Source: Actinomycetota bacterium (GTDB taxonomy: Bacteria; Actinomycetota; Thermoleophilia; Gaiellales; Gaiellaceae). Taken from it: a stretch of DNA of 6,657 nucleotides. Where the stretch lies: positions 1 through 6,657 of the forward strand of contig JACDCN010000119.1 of the NCBI GenBank assembly GCA_013817555.1, written 5' to 3'. Positions 1 to 5,431 of the stretch are shown here, one piece after another. The translations under genes were made by a program, and so were the position numbers. Each line of letters begins with the position of its first letter. Within the stretch, counting starts at the first letter, position 1. The notes beneath the pieces were generated by a model. That model was not told the origin of the DNA. It saw only the letters and a list, made by a program, of their open reading frames with translations, and did not search any database.

Positions 1-952
1 CGTCCGAGGCATGGTGAAGGTCACGTCGTACCGCCCACCCCCACCGAGCTCGAGAGCTTGCCCGCGGATCAGTGCGGGCGCGTTGAGATCGACGCCGTCG
101 ATCGCCGCTACGCGGTAGGACGCTCCAGCGAGCACGAACCGCCTCGGCCCGTTGTCCGTGTTCACGAGGTGCAGGCGAACGGACGTGCCCGGCTCGACAG
201 TGCGCCGCTGAAGCAGGTCGTTGGCGCCGATGACGTCGGCACCACCCAGGTTGTGCGTGAGCACCGGCACATCGAGGCTCGTTAGCTTCGACCGGTCGGC
301 GGGAAGGAAGGTCAGCGCGCCGTAGAGCCCGCGGCCGCACCTGCTCTGAGCCGACCTGGTGCGAGTGGTACCAGTACGAGCCTTCCTGCTCGACACGAAA
401 GCGATACCGGTACCGCCCGCCGGGTCGCACCGCGTCCTGGGTCACGCCAGCGACGCCGTCCTCGGCGTTGGGGACGTTGACTCCGTGCCAATGGATCGTG
501 ACGCCGTCCTCTATGTCGCGGTTCGCGAGCGTCACCTCGACGAACTGGTTCTTGCGGGCCTGCAGCGGCGGTCCTGGGACACGGCCGTTGAACGTCCAGG
601 CCTCGACGAGCTTCCCGGAGGCGAGTCGAACGCTTGCCTTCTGCGCGGTCAGCGTGACCCGTACGTCCGGAGCTCCATTCTGGGGGCCGCGAAGGTCCGC
701 CACGCTGACGGACCGATGGCCAGAGGAGTGCTCCGTGGGGAACGTCGGCCCGTCCCCGAAATCCGCCGAGCCGAAATCCATGATGTTGTAGCGTCCGGGA
801 AGACGACTCTCGTACCAGGCCCAAGCGACGAGACCGAGCGCAGTCACGGCGAGCACCGTCATCGCGGCTGCGACGACACGGAGGACCAACCTGATCACGG
901 GAACGTCCTCAAGGAGCGAGCGATCGTACTTCCGAAGCGAGGAAGGCGGCAT
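1..952 (-). CDS. Membrane-anchored multicopper oxidase, N-terminal part, with a one-base frameshift (C-terminus beyond window)
   Basis: Multicopper oxidases oxidise a substrate and reduce O2 to water using type 1, 2 and 3 coppers. The ATG at 952 follows GGAG closely and opens a reading frame with a cytosolic stub, one transmembrane helix at about residues 20-46, then an extracytoplasmic cupredoxin domain. IHWHG (H154, H156) and WYHSHQ (H196, H198) are the first two pairs of histidine ligands for the type 2/3 cluster. After V205 (codon 338-340) the family pattern continues only in another frame: GLYGALTFLP, then about 100 residues of the second cupredoxin domain to base 1. A single extra base in the G/C run at 328-340 explains this. 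The gene could be a pseudogene, but an assembly or sequencing error is equally likely because the sequence stays well conserved on both sides. The C-terminal copper motifs (HCH-type) lie outside the window. The substrate (copper, phenolic, nitrite or other) cannot be told. Confidence 0.88.
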   Translation of the reverse strand, partial: MPPSSLRKYDRSLLEDVPVIRLVLRVVAAAMTVLAVTALGLVAWAWYESRLPGRYNIMDFGSADFGDGPTFPTEHSSGHRSVSVADLRGPQNGAPDVRVTLTAQKASVRLASGKLVEAWTFNGRVPGPPLQARKNQFVEVTLANRDIEDGVTIHWHGVNVPNAEDGVAGVTQDAVRPGGRYRYRFRVEQEGSYWYHSHQVGSEQVRPRALRRADLPSRRPVEANEPRCAGAHAQPGWCRRHRRQRPASAAHCRAGHVRSPAPREHGQRAEAVRARWSVLPRSGDRRRRSQRARTDPRASSRARWGWAVRRDLHHASD

Positions 953-1101
953 GGTACTCCAGCCGTCCCCCGAGGAGTCGGCGCAGCCCACGACCGAACC
1001 GGCACAGGTCCTCCACAACCACCCGCCACCTCAGCGCTGCCGCACGTTCGACTGGCCGATCGTGTAGCATTTCCCGCCGGTGATCCGGCTCCGGCGCACG
1101 C
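953..1101. promoter_or_regulatory. Divergent intergenic region between oxidase and small membrane gene
   Basis: These 149 bases separate the start codons of two divergent genes and should contain both promoters. On the plus strand TAGCAT at 1065-1070 is a possible -10 box (TANNNT type), 32 bases before the TTG start at 1102. No good -35 sits at the usual 16-18 base spacing. I see no convincing promoter for the minus strand beyond the GGAG ribosome site just before the oxidase ATG, and no clear operator. Confidence 0.3.
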
Positions 1102-1407
1102 TTGAGCGCGGCTGCGCTCACCCGATTCTCGGCCCAATTCCTCCTGACTGTGGTCGTGTTGCTTCTCGCACTCGTGTTCTTGCACCTCGCCGACGAGGGC
1201 TGGGAAGCGGCCGCGAACCTCGGGGCGATCTGCTTCGCGCTCGTGGCCGTACTCGGCCCCACAGTCGTCGAGCGGATGCGACACCGACTCTCGCCACCGC
1301 GGACCTCCGTCCGAGGCGACCGCGGCCCGCCGCGTCCGCATCTGTCCGAGATCCTCGCGACGGCCGCACGCGCAACCGACACGCGAAGCCTCCCACTGCG
1401 GCGTTGA
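1102..1407 (+). CDS. Small two-helix membrane protein of unknown function
   Basis: This is a 101-residue protein I do not recognise. It has a short polar N-terminus, a first hydrophobic helix at about residues 12-30 (rich in L and V), a short acidic link (ADEGWE), and a second helix at about residues 37-56. An Arg/Pro-rich cytoplasmic-looking tail follows. Third codon positions are almost all G or C through the hydrophobic part, which supports real coding. An in-frame stop at 1081-1083 means that TTG at 1102 is the only upstream start; later GTG codons would cut into the first helix. The ribosome site is weak, so the start is the least certain point. It is divergent from the multicopper oxidase and convergent with the antitoxin gene, so it is not in an operon with either. 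The tail is less convincing as folded protein and may be disordered. Confidence 0.55.
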   Translation: MSAAALTRFSAQFLLTVVVLLLALVFLHLADEGWEAAANLGAICFALVAVLGPTVVERMRHRLSPPRTSVRGDRGPPRPHLSEILATAARATDTRSLPLRR

Positions 1408-1421
1408 CGGGCGAGCGCCCG
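1408..1421 (+). terminator. Small GC hairpin just after the membrane gene
   Basis: CGGGC (1408-1412) and GCCCG (1417-1421) form a 5-bp stem with the loop GAGC immediately after the TGA stop at 1405-1407. There is no T run after it, so as an intrinsic terminator it is weak. Position is the main argument. Confidence 0.2.
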
Positions 1422-1494
1422 AGAGCGCACAAAGCGCGCGAGACGTATCTTCCGGTGCGTGGCGGACGGCGCCGGTCTTGGGCGTGAGTTGGAG

Positions 1495-1511
1495 AGCGCC
1501 GTCGGGGCGCT
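1495..1511 (-). terminator. GC hairpin just downstream of darG
   Basis: AGCGCC (1495-1500) and GGCGCT (1506-1511) form a perfect 6-bp stem with a 5-base loop. It begins 9 bases after the darG stop codon (TGA read at 1523-1521). No U tract follows on the minus strand. Many high-GC actinobacterial 3' ends lack one, so termination here is plausible but unproven. Confidence 0.35.
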
Positions 1512-1520
1512 GGGAGCCGC

Positions 1521-2627
1521 TCAGAAGGTGCCGACCAGAGCCTCCTCGTCGACGGGCAGGTCGTCGCTTGCTGACACCCGAATCCAGTCGAGCATGCTGA
1601 GCGCCCGGACGGCCTCCGCAACCGTGCGCTCGTCGAGTGTAGGCCGACGGCGCAGCTTCCACTCCATGACTTCGGCTACAACCGCCGCCTCGCTCGGGAT
1701 CGCACCAGGTTGCTCGGCGAGTTGCTTCCAGGCGAAGTGGGAGGTCGCCGCGATTTCGGCATCGCTAGTCGTAAACCGGCTCATCAGCTCGGCAACCTCG
1801 TTGATCGGCTCCTCCCACTCGGACAGCGCGTCGCGGAACGCGCTCGTCGCTGCTTCGTGCGCAGGGCCAACGAGCACCTCGAGCAACCGGCCAAGCGGCT
1901 CCTCGCGAAGTAGACCGTTATTCATCAGCTTGCTCGTCACACTCTTAAGCTCGCTCGCAAAGGGGCCGTAGCTGCCGCGCTCATAGGTGAGGCCCGTGTC
2001 GATGCCACGCTCGGTGGCGAAGTAGACCAGCTTCTGAAACATGGTCCGGCCGACCGGCCAGTGATACGGCTGCCCCTCGATCCTTCGCAGGATCTCGACG
2101 AGCGCGACCCATCCCGGCTGCACGCGCGGTGCGGGAGCCTCGGTGCCGTGCTGGAGGAACTCGGGCTGCAGCTCCTCGTGCGGGGTGTCGAACGGCGCGT
2201 ACAACTCGACCGGGATCGCCAGCTTCGTCAGCTCCCGGTAGAGAACCGGGCCAACGACGCGCCACTCAAGCTGGCCGTACCCGCAGCCGAGTGGCGGCAC
2301 CGCCAGCGAGGTGATTCCCCACTCTTGGTAGTGGCCGAGCAGATACTCGAGTCCGCGAACGATGTCCTCGAGCCGCGAGGGGGAACGCCAGTGCTTCTTC
2401 GTGGGGAAGTTGAGTACGAACGGCGGGTGGAGCCCCCTGTAGTGGTAGGGACGCCCCAGCTGGACCTCGCCAGCTTTGCAGCGTCGGAGGTAGTCCGAAT
2501 ACATGTCCGGGAAGCGGCGCCGGAACTCGAGCGCGACGCCCTTCCCCATCACGCCAACGGTGTTGACGGTGTTAACCAGGGTCTGGGCATCGGAATCGAA
2601 AAGGTTGCCCTGAACGACCTTCGTCAC
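1521..2627 (-). CDS. darG: DarG-type antitoxin: DNA ADP-ribosyl glycohydrolase macrodomain plus C-terminal DarT-binding region
   Basis: DarG reverses the DNA ADP-ribosylation made by DarT and also holds the toxin inactive through its C-terminal region. The 368-residue protein starts with a macrodomain (about 1-150): QGNLF at 6-10, NTVNTVGVMGKG at 19-30, NFPTKKHW at 73-80 with the catalytic-type lysine pair K77/K78, and the glycine loop GCGYG at 114-118. A short Pro/Ala-rich linker leads to a helical C-terminal region (about 170-360). There FQKLVYFA (197-204) and GSYGPF (218-223) recall the SocA/Panacea (DUF4065)-like fold of antitoxins. The GTG start at 2627 is preceded by GGAAGG with 10-base spacing and lies 3 bp after the toxin stop, so the two should be co-transcribed and probably translationally coupled. 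Length and domain order match the macrodomain DarG family. All expected macrodomain motifs are present, so it looks functional. Confidence 0.93.
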   Translation of the reverse strand: MTKVVQGNLFDSDAQTLVNTVNTVGVMGKGVALEFRRRFPDMYSDYLRRCKAGEVQLGRPYHYRGLHPPFVLNFPTKKHWRSPSRLEDIVRGLEYLLGHYQEWGITSLAVPPLGCGYGQLEWRVVGPVLYRELTKLAIPVELYAPFDTPHEELQPEFLQHGTEAPAPRVQPGWVALVEILRRIEGQPYHWPVGRTMFQKLVYFATERGIDTGLTYERGSYGPFASELKSVTSKLMNNGLLREEPLGRLLEVLVGPAHEAATSAFRDALSEWEEPINEVAELMSRFTTSDAEIAATSHFAWKQLAEQPGAIPSEAAVVAEVMEWKLRRRPTLDERTVAEAVRALSMLDWIRVSASDDLPVDEEALVGTF

Positions 2628-2630
2628 GGT

Positions 2631-3227
2631 CTATGCACCTTCCACGAAGAAGAGATCGGGATCGACAGTAACGGCAGGTTCGCAGACAGCCTGGACGGAG
2701 TCCCGTCCTTGGTCACCTGAGCAGTACACACCCTGAATAGCCTCCGGCCCGACGCGGTCGGGAATCAGGACCTCCGCGCACTTGATTGACTTCTTCCGCC
2801 AGTACGCGATCAAGTCGGGATCGCGCCAGTCGCGGGCGAACACCAGTTCGTAATCGACGATAGCAAGCCCCTCGGGTGCCGGCCGAAAGAGGGCGTACTC
2901 GCTCGAGGCGTTCTGGCTCGTCACAATCGCCCCGGGGATGTCGAGCACGTTCGGGGTGACGCGTAGGACGCACAGCTCAGGGTGGCGTTCTCGACGTATC
3001 CACATCATCGGGTTCCGGGCGTGGAAGTAGAGGTTGACGTACTCGTGCAGTAGCCGGCCGCCGGGAATGCGTTTGCCAGCACGGCGGTCCTGGATCTCGG
3101 TGGCCGCGATCGAGACGTGCGGGTGTACGGTCGCACGCGCGTGCGAGAGGATGCCGTGCTCGAAGATCGAGCCCACATTGGCAATCGGAGTGATGAACTG
3201 GAGCTCGATGAGCTGGCTGCGTTCCAC
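2631..3227 (-). CDS. darT: DarT-type toxin: DNA ADP-ribosyltransferase (DUF4433)
   Basis: DarT transfers ADP-ribose from NAD+ to a base in single-stranded DNA, blocking replication; in studied systems this defends against phage. The 198-residue protein shows the family layout: ELQFITPIANV and EHGILSH near the N-terminus (8-29), the SIAATEIQDRR segment (39-49) leading to the NAD-binding arginine region, YVNLYFHARNPMM at 63-75, and CAEVLIPD at 150-157, where E152 sits at the place of the catalytic glutamate. The start is GTG at 3227, behind a modest AGGA site. No other in-frame start gives a better fit, because the conserved N-terminus begins within ten residues. Pairing with a macrodomain antitoxin rather than a NADAR protein points to the thymidine-modifying DarT2 branch, but this is inference from family knowledge. 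It is the first gene of the pair and looks intact. Confidence 0.93.
   Translation of the reverse strand: MERSQLIELQFITPIANVGSIFEHGILSHARATVHPHVSIAATEIQDRRAGKRIPGGRLLHEYVNLYFHARNPMMWIRRERHPELCVLRVTPNVLDIPGAIVTSQNASSEYALFRPAPEGLAIVDYELVFARDWRDPDLIAYWRKKSIKCAEVLIPDRVGPEAIQGVYCSGDQGRDSVQAVCEPAVTVDPDLFFVEGA
2638..2643 (-). promoter_or_regulatory. darG ribosome binding site inside the end of darT
   Basis: Read on the minus strand this is GGAAGG, 10 bases before the GTG start of darG and inside the last codons of darT. It supports GTG 2627 as the real start. Its position within the toxin reading frame fits translational coupling, which would tie antitoxin output to toxin translation. Confidence 0.6.
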
Positions 3228-3392
3228 GACCCGGTCCTGGTTGACGGCGCACGCGGATTATCGCGGGACGTCGGCTCAGGCTGGCTCCTTCGTGCGCAGA
3301 GGCGCCCTCGGTAACGAGCGGGCCGGAAGGGCAAGGGGTCGCCGCAACGCTCTCACCCATCGAGGGCGTTGCCGCACGTCAAGCCCGCGGCC

Positions 3393-3420
3393 TTTATGGA
3401 CGTGTTAACGGCTGAGACAA
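3393..3420 (-). promoter_or_regulatory. Weak candidate promoter for darTG
   Basis: On the minus strand TTGTCT (3420-3415) is followed after 16 bases by CATAAA (3398-3393), within the most AT-rich patch upstream of darT. This would leave a leader of about 160 bases before the GTG at 3227. The -35 match is poor, so this is only a candidate. Confidence 0.2.
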
Positions 3421-3562
3421 CGAGTTCATCCCGCATGCATCCCGCACGAGGTCGGCGGAAGGCCACGGCGGCACCCGGCGATCCCCGCAAGGCGACGCGC
3501 GAAGTCCCTGCTCTGACCGGTAATCCCCAACCGCCCAGGCTCAGCAGGGAACGCCGAGTAGA

Positions 3563-3608
3563 GCTTTGCAAGCCGGAGGTCGCCGGTTCGATCCCGGCAC
3601 GCTCCACC
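3563..3608 (+). repeat. 3' half of a tRNA-Ala(UGC) gene, direct repeat copy 1 (candidate att site or scar)
   Basis: Read on the plus strand this matches a class I tRNA from position 30 to the CC after position 73. In order: an anticodon loop TTTGCAA (anticodon TGC), the 3' anticodon strand GCCGG, a variable loop AGGTC, a perfect 5-bp T stem GCCGG/CCGGC around TTCGATC, the acceptor strand ACGCTCC, discriminator A and CC. T at position 70 fits the G3:U70 mark of alanine tRNAs. The 5' half is missing: the bases before 3563 do not pair with the anticodon strand and no GGGGCGT-like acceptor strand is seen. It is therefore a fragment, not a working tRNA gene. Positions 3563-3603 are repeated exactly at 6594-6634. 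Breakage at the anticodon loop is typical of integrase crossover in tRNA genes. Confidence 0.75.
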
Positions 3609-3760
3609 TCCGAAGCCGCTGGAATCGGCGTCTTTGCCGTTCCTCGGTCTAGCAGTTCGTGTCGTATGCTCAGCTCTGGAACCAGGATGGCTTCACGGTG
3701 CGCGGGACCACGCACGACGGGCGCGAGGATTCGATCTCGTGGTAATCCGCTAGGTTTCGA

Positions 3761-3778
3761 GCGCTACCGCGGTAGCGC
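3761..3778. repeat. Perfect 18-bp palindrome
   Basis: GCGCTACCGCGGTAGCGC reads the same on both strands. It lies 36-53 bases after the stop of the FN3 protein gene and upstream of the tRNA fragment. It could be an operator for a dimeric regulator, or fold in RNA as a 6-bp stem with a CCGCGG loop and help to end transcription. No T run follows on either strand. Confidence 0.6.
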
Positions 3779-3796
3779 CCGAAATTTGTCGTTAGC

Positions 3797-3823
3797 TCGC
3801 TCGACAGTCGCTGTCACGAGCGA
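3797..3823 (-). terminator. Stem-loop overlapping the stop codon of the FN3 protein gene
   Basis: TCGCTCG (3797-3803) pairs with CGAGCGA (3817-3823), and inside it ACAG (3804-3807) pairs with CTGT (3811-3814) around a 3-base loop, with a 2-base bulge. That gives about 11 base pairs. The TGA stop of the minus-strand gene (3816-3814) falls within the stem. No U tract follows. It is probably a 3'-end structure, either a terminator or an mRNA-stabilising stem. Confidence 0.4.
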
Positions 3824-5181
3824 TAGTGGCTGAGCGCTGCCGCTCGTGGTCTAGGTATCTCAACGGGTGTCGGGTGCGCAATCTCGATCTCGGCGATCGC
3901 CTTGCCGAATGTGTCCCAGTCACTGGCGATGCCCGTTTCCGCGAGGTAGACCGAGAATCCGACAGTACCTGCCTGGTCGAGTAACGCTGCGTAGCGCTCA
4001 GGGCTCGGTGGTCCTTCTCCCTGCCCCGCGTACATGCCGACGGTCGGATGCACCGCATCGCTCGGGAAGAAGCCCGCGGCCCCCTTTGCGCACGCCGCCG
4101 GTGAGGCCACGCTTCCGAAGTCGTTGACATAGGCCTGGGGAAGGAAGACGAATCCCGAACGGTTCCATGCTCTCCAGTCGATGTCTTGAGTGTCCGCCCG
4201 ACAGTAAGAGGAGATTGCGGCGGGAGTGTCTGGCTCGAGCGCCCGGAACAACTCGACGAATCGCTCCGAGCGTCCGTAGCGCTCGGCGCTCTGGCCATCG
4301 TCGTTGCTGAACTTGTACTCCGCCTCGGGATTCGCGATGTAGAAGTCCAGCGAGTATTGGTCGAGCAACCGGTGCGCGAGGTCGGCCTCCACCTCCGGTT
4401 CCGTGCGCAATACTCCCCAACCTCCGACCGGCAAGCCACTCGCGGCGCGGAAGCGCCGCACCCAGTCTCCCTCGACGGGGTCTACGGCGAGGCCGTCGTG
4501 GATCAGCACCGCTACCCAGGAGAACCCGTTATCACGGAGCTGTAAACCGAGAGCCTCGGGTGCGACGTCGGTCTCATGCCAGACGAAGGCTCCGGCGCCC
4601 GCCCATGACATCTCGGCAGATGGCGTACCCGGTTCCGGCAGTGCGCCTTGGGGCTCCGGCTCAGGCCTAGTGGGAGTCGCGGGGACGGGCGGTGGGGGCG
4701 GAGACGGGTCGGCGGGCGCGTGGGCAGGAGGCTCAGGAGGTACGGGGGTCTGAGGCGGGGACGCAGGCGGGGACGGAGGCTGAGGCGGGACCGGAGCCGG
4801 ACACGCATCCGGGGCAGCGATGACAGAGACCAGCTCGGAGTGGTTTCTAGCTGAGTCGAACGCCTCGATCCCGAGCGTGTAAGCCGCGCCGCAGGAAAGC
4901 CCGGTGAACGTGTAGCTCGTCTCGGCGGTGGACGCCACGCTCTGGCCATCTCTGAAGAGCTTGAACCCTTGGGCTGGGCGGCCGTGGCCTGGTCTCCAAA
5001 TCAGCGTGAGACTCGTCGATGAGCCGCTAACGATCTGGAGGGCGGTCGGAGGTCTCGGGCCCTTGTGATCCACGTCCGAACGACCCACTGCCGGCGTGAG
5101 CAGTGCACCTGCGATAAGGGCAGTCGACGTCGTTCGGAGCAAAAGACGTTGACGACCTGTGAAGCCAAGACGTTTCCGCAC
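3814..5181 (-). CDS. Secreted protein with FN3 domain, Pro-rich linker and unassigned C-terminal (barrel-like) domain
   Basis: The 455-residue protein begins with a basic, then hydrophobic signal peptide (about 1-33, cleavage near AVG). Residues about 43-125 form a fibronectin type III domain: strand pattern with W62, F73, Y90, L95 and Y101. Then comes a Pro-rich linker (about 128-188) of the kind that separates wall-exposed modules. The C-terminal region (about 190-435) has alternating hydrophobic strands and helices, such as FSWVAVLIHDG, VGGWGVLR, LDFYIANPEAEY, FVFLPQAYVND and VGFSVYLAETG. This suggests a TIM-barrel, glycoside-hydrolase-like fold with acidic residues at strand ends (E287, E289, D354, E415), but I cannot name a family or substrate. 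The start is GTG at 5181; an in-frame stop at 5187-5185 rules out a longer form. No clear ribosome site is seen. It is probably exported to the cell surface or medium. Confidence 0.8.
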   Translation of the reverse strand: MRKRLGFTGRQRLLLRTTSTALIAGALLTPAVGRSDVDHKGPRPPTALQIVSGSSTSLTLIWRPGHGRPAQGFKLFRDGQSVASTAETSYTFTGLSCGAAYTLGIEAFDSARNHSELVSVIAAPDACPAPVPPQPPSPPASPPQTPVPPEPPAHAPADPSPPPPPVPATPTRPEPEPQGALPEPGTPSAEMSWAGAGAFVWHETDVAPEALGLQLRDNGFSWVAVLIHDGLAVDPVEGDWVRRFRAASGLPVGGWGVLRTEPEVEADLAHRLLDQYSLDFYIANPEAEYKFSNDDGQSAERYGRSERFVELFRALEPDTPAAISSYCRADTQDIDWRAWNRSGFVFLPQAYVNDFGSVASPAACAKGAAGFFPSDAVHPTVGMYAGQGEGPPSPERYAALLDQAGTVGFSVYLAETGIASDWDTFGKAIAEIEIAHPTPVEIPRPRAAALSHYRS

Positions 5182-5218
5182 TGTTCAGGTGCGATCGGCC
5201 CCGTCAATGGACATGCTT

Positions 5219-5294
5219 GTCCCCCGGAAGGGGGATATATCCCTCGAAGGGATCAGGTGCTTTGCCGACGGGGCCTGCTAGAGGCCCCCGCCGG
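5219..5294 (-). promoter_or_regulatory. Three consecutive stem-loops in the leader of the FN3 protein gene
   Basis: In the order of minus-strand transcription the first is 5294-5265, a stem of about 12 bp with one bulge and one G:U pair around a 5-base loop. The second is 5253-5239 (ATCCC/GGGAT around 5 bases). The third is 5236-5219, about 7 bp including a G:U pair, around a 4-base loop. The second and third are joined by a 12-bp palindrome, GGGATATATCCC (5232-5243), so the arms can pair in two exclusive ways. The first may end transcription of the upstream Ig-like gene; the others lie within 40-75 bases of the GTG start. No riboswitch class that I know fits. Confidence 0.4.
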
Positions 5295-5431
5295 TCAAAC
5301 CGTAAATGGGAAGAATCGGCGCTTCCACACCGCCTCGTCGCCGACTTCACGGCAGGCGAAACCAACTCGGTGCCGAAGCTCGACCTCGAGCAGCGCGCGC
5401 AGCCGATAGTGCGCGGCGCGCGGTCGCTCGT

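Larger units (their letters stand above)
3228..3813. other. Gene-poor interval upstream of darT, holding a tRNA-Ala 3' fragment
   Basis: I see no credible protein gene in these 586 bases; open frames here are rich in Arg, Ser and Pro and match no family. The darT promoter must lie here. A weak minus-strand candidate is TTGTCT (3420-3415) and CATAAA (3398-3393) with 16-base spacing; another is TTGACG (3382-3377) without a good -10. A partial tRNA-Ala lies at 3563-3608, and an 18-bp palindrome and a stem-loop lie near the right end. Bases 3609-3760 show nothing that I can name. Confidence 0.5.

Noticed and set aside
312..824. Minus-strand open frame opposite or beside the oxidase
   Set aside because: It is Arg-rich and out of frame with the conserved oxidase sequence, so it is a shadow.
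909..1662. Long minus-strand open frames across 909-1662
   Set aside because: They are Arg/Ala-rich shadows of the plus-strand membrane gene and of the divergent promoter region; they show no domain pattern and overlap darG and the oxidase.
2061..2720. 219-residue plus-strand open frame antisense to darG
   Set aside because: It lies wholly opposite conserved darG codons and darT's end and has no family features; GC-rich antisense frames stay open by chance.
3500..3610. A complete tRNA gene at 3563
   Set aside because: GGCTCAG…TAGAGC before the anticodon loop looks a little like a D arm, but the 5' anticodon strand and the 5' acceptor strand are missing, so no cloverleaf can form.
3353..3715. 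Minus-strand open frame containing RAGIEPATSGLQS
   Set aside because: This peptide is the antisense translation of the tRNA-Ala T arm and anticodon arm. Such peptides recur in spurious gene calls across tRNA fragments; the rest of the frame has no protein-like pattern.
3369..3833. Plus-strand open frame containing KPEVAGSIPARST
   Set aside because: It is the sense-strand translation of the same tRNA fragment, with low-complexity Arg/Ser sequence around it.
4512..4949. Minus-strand Arg/Leu-rich open frame with repeats
   Set aside because: It is the frame-shifted reading of the Pro-rich linker of the FN3 protein.
5219..5294. A known riboswitch (c-di-GMP or c-di-AMP type) before the FN3 gene
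   Set aside because: GGCAAAGC and nearby stems recall parts of the c-di-GMP class, but the conserved core order and tetraloop-receptor parts are not present.
5295..5431. C-terminal tail of the uncorrected Ig-like open frame
   Set aside because: It is Arg-rich out-of-frame sequence after the frameshift; the repeat-bearing frame ends at 5432.
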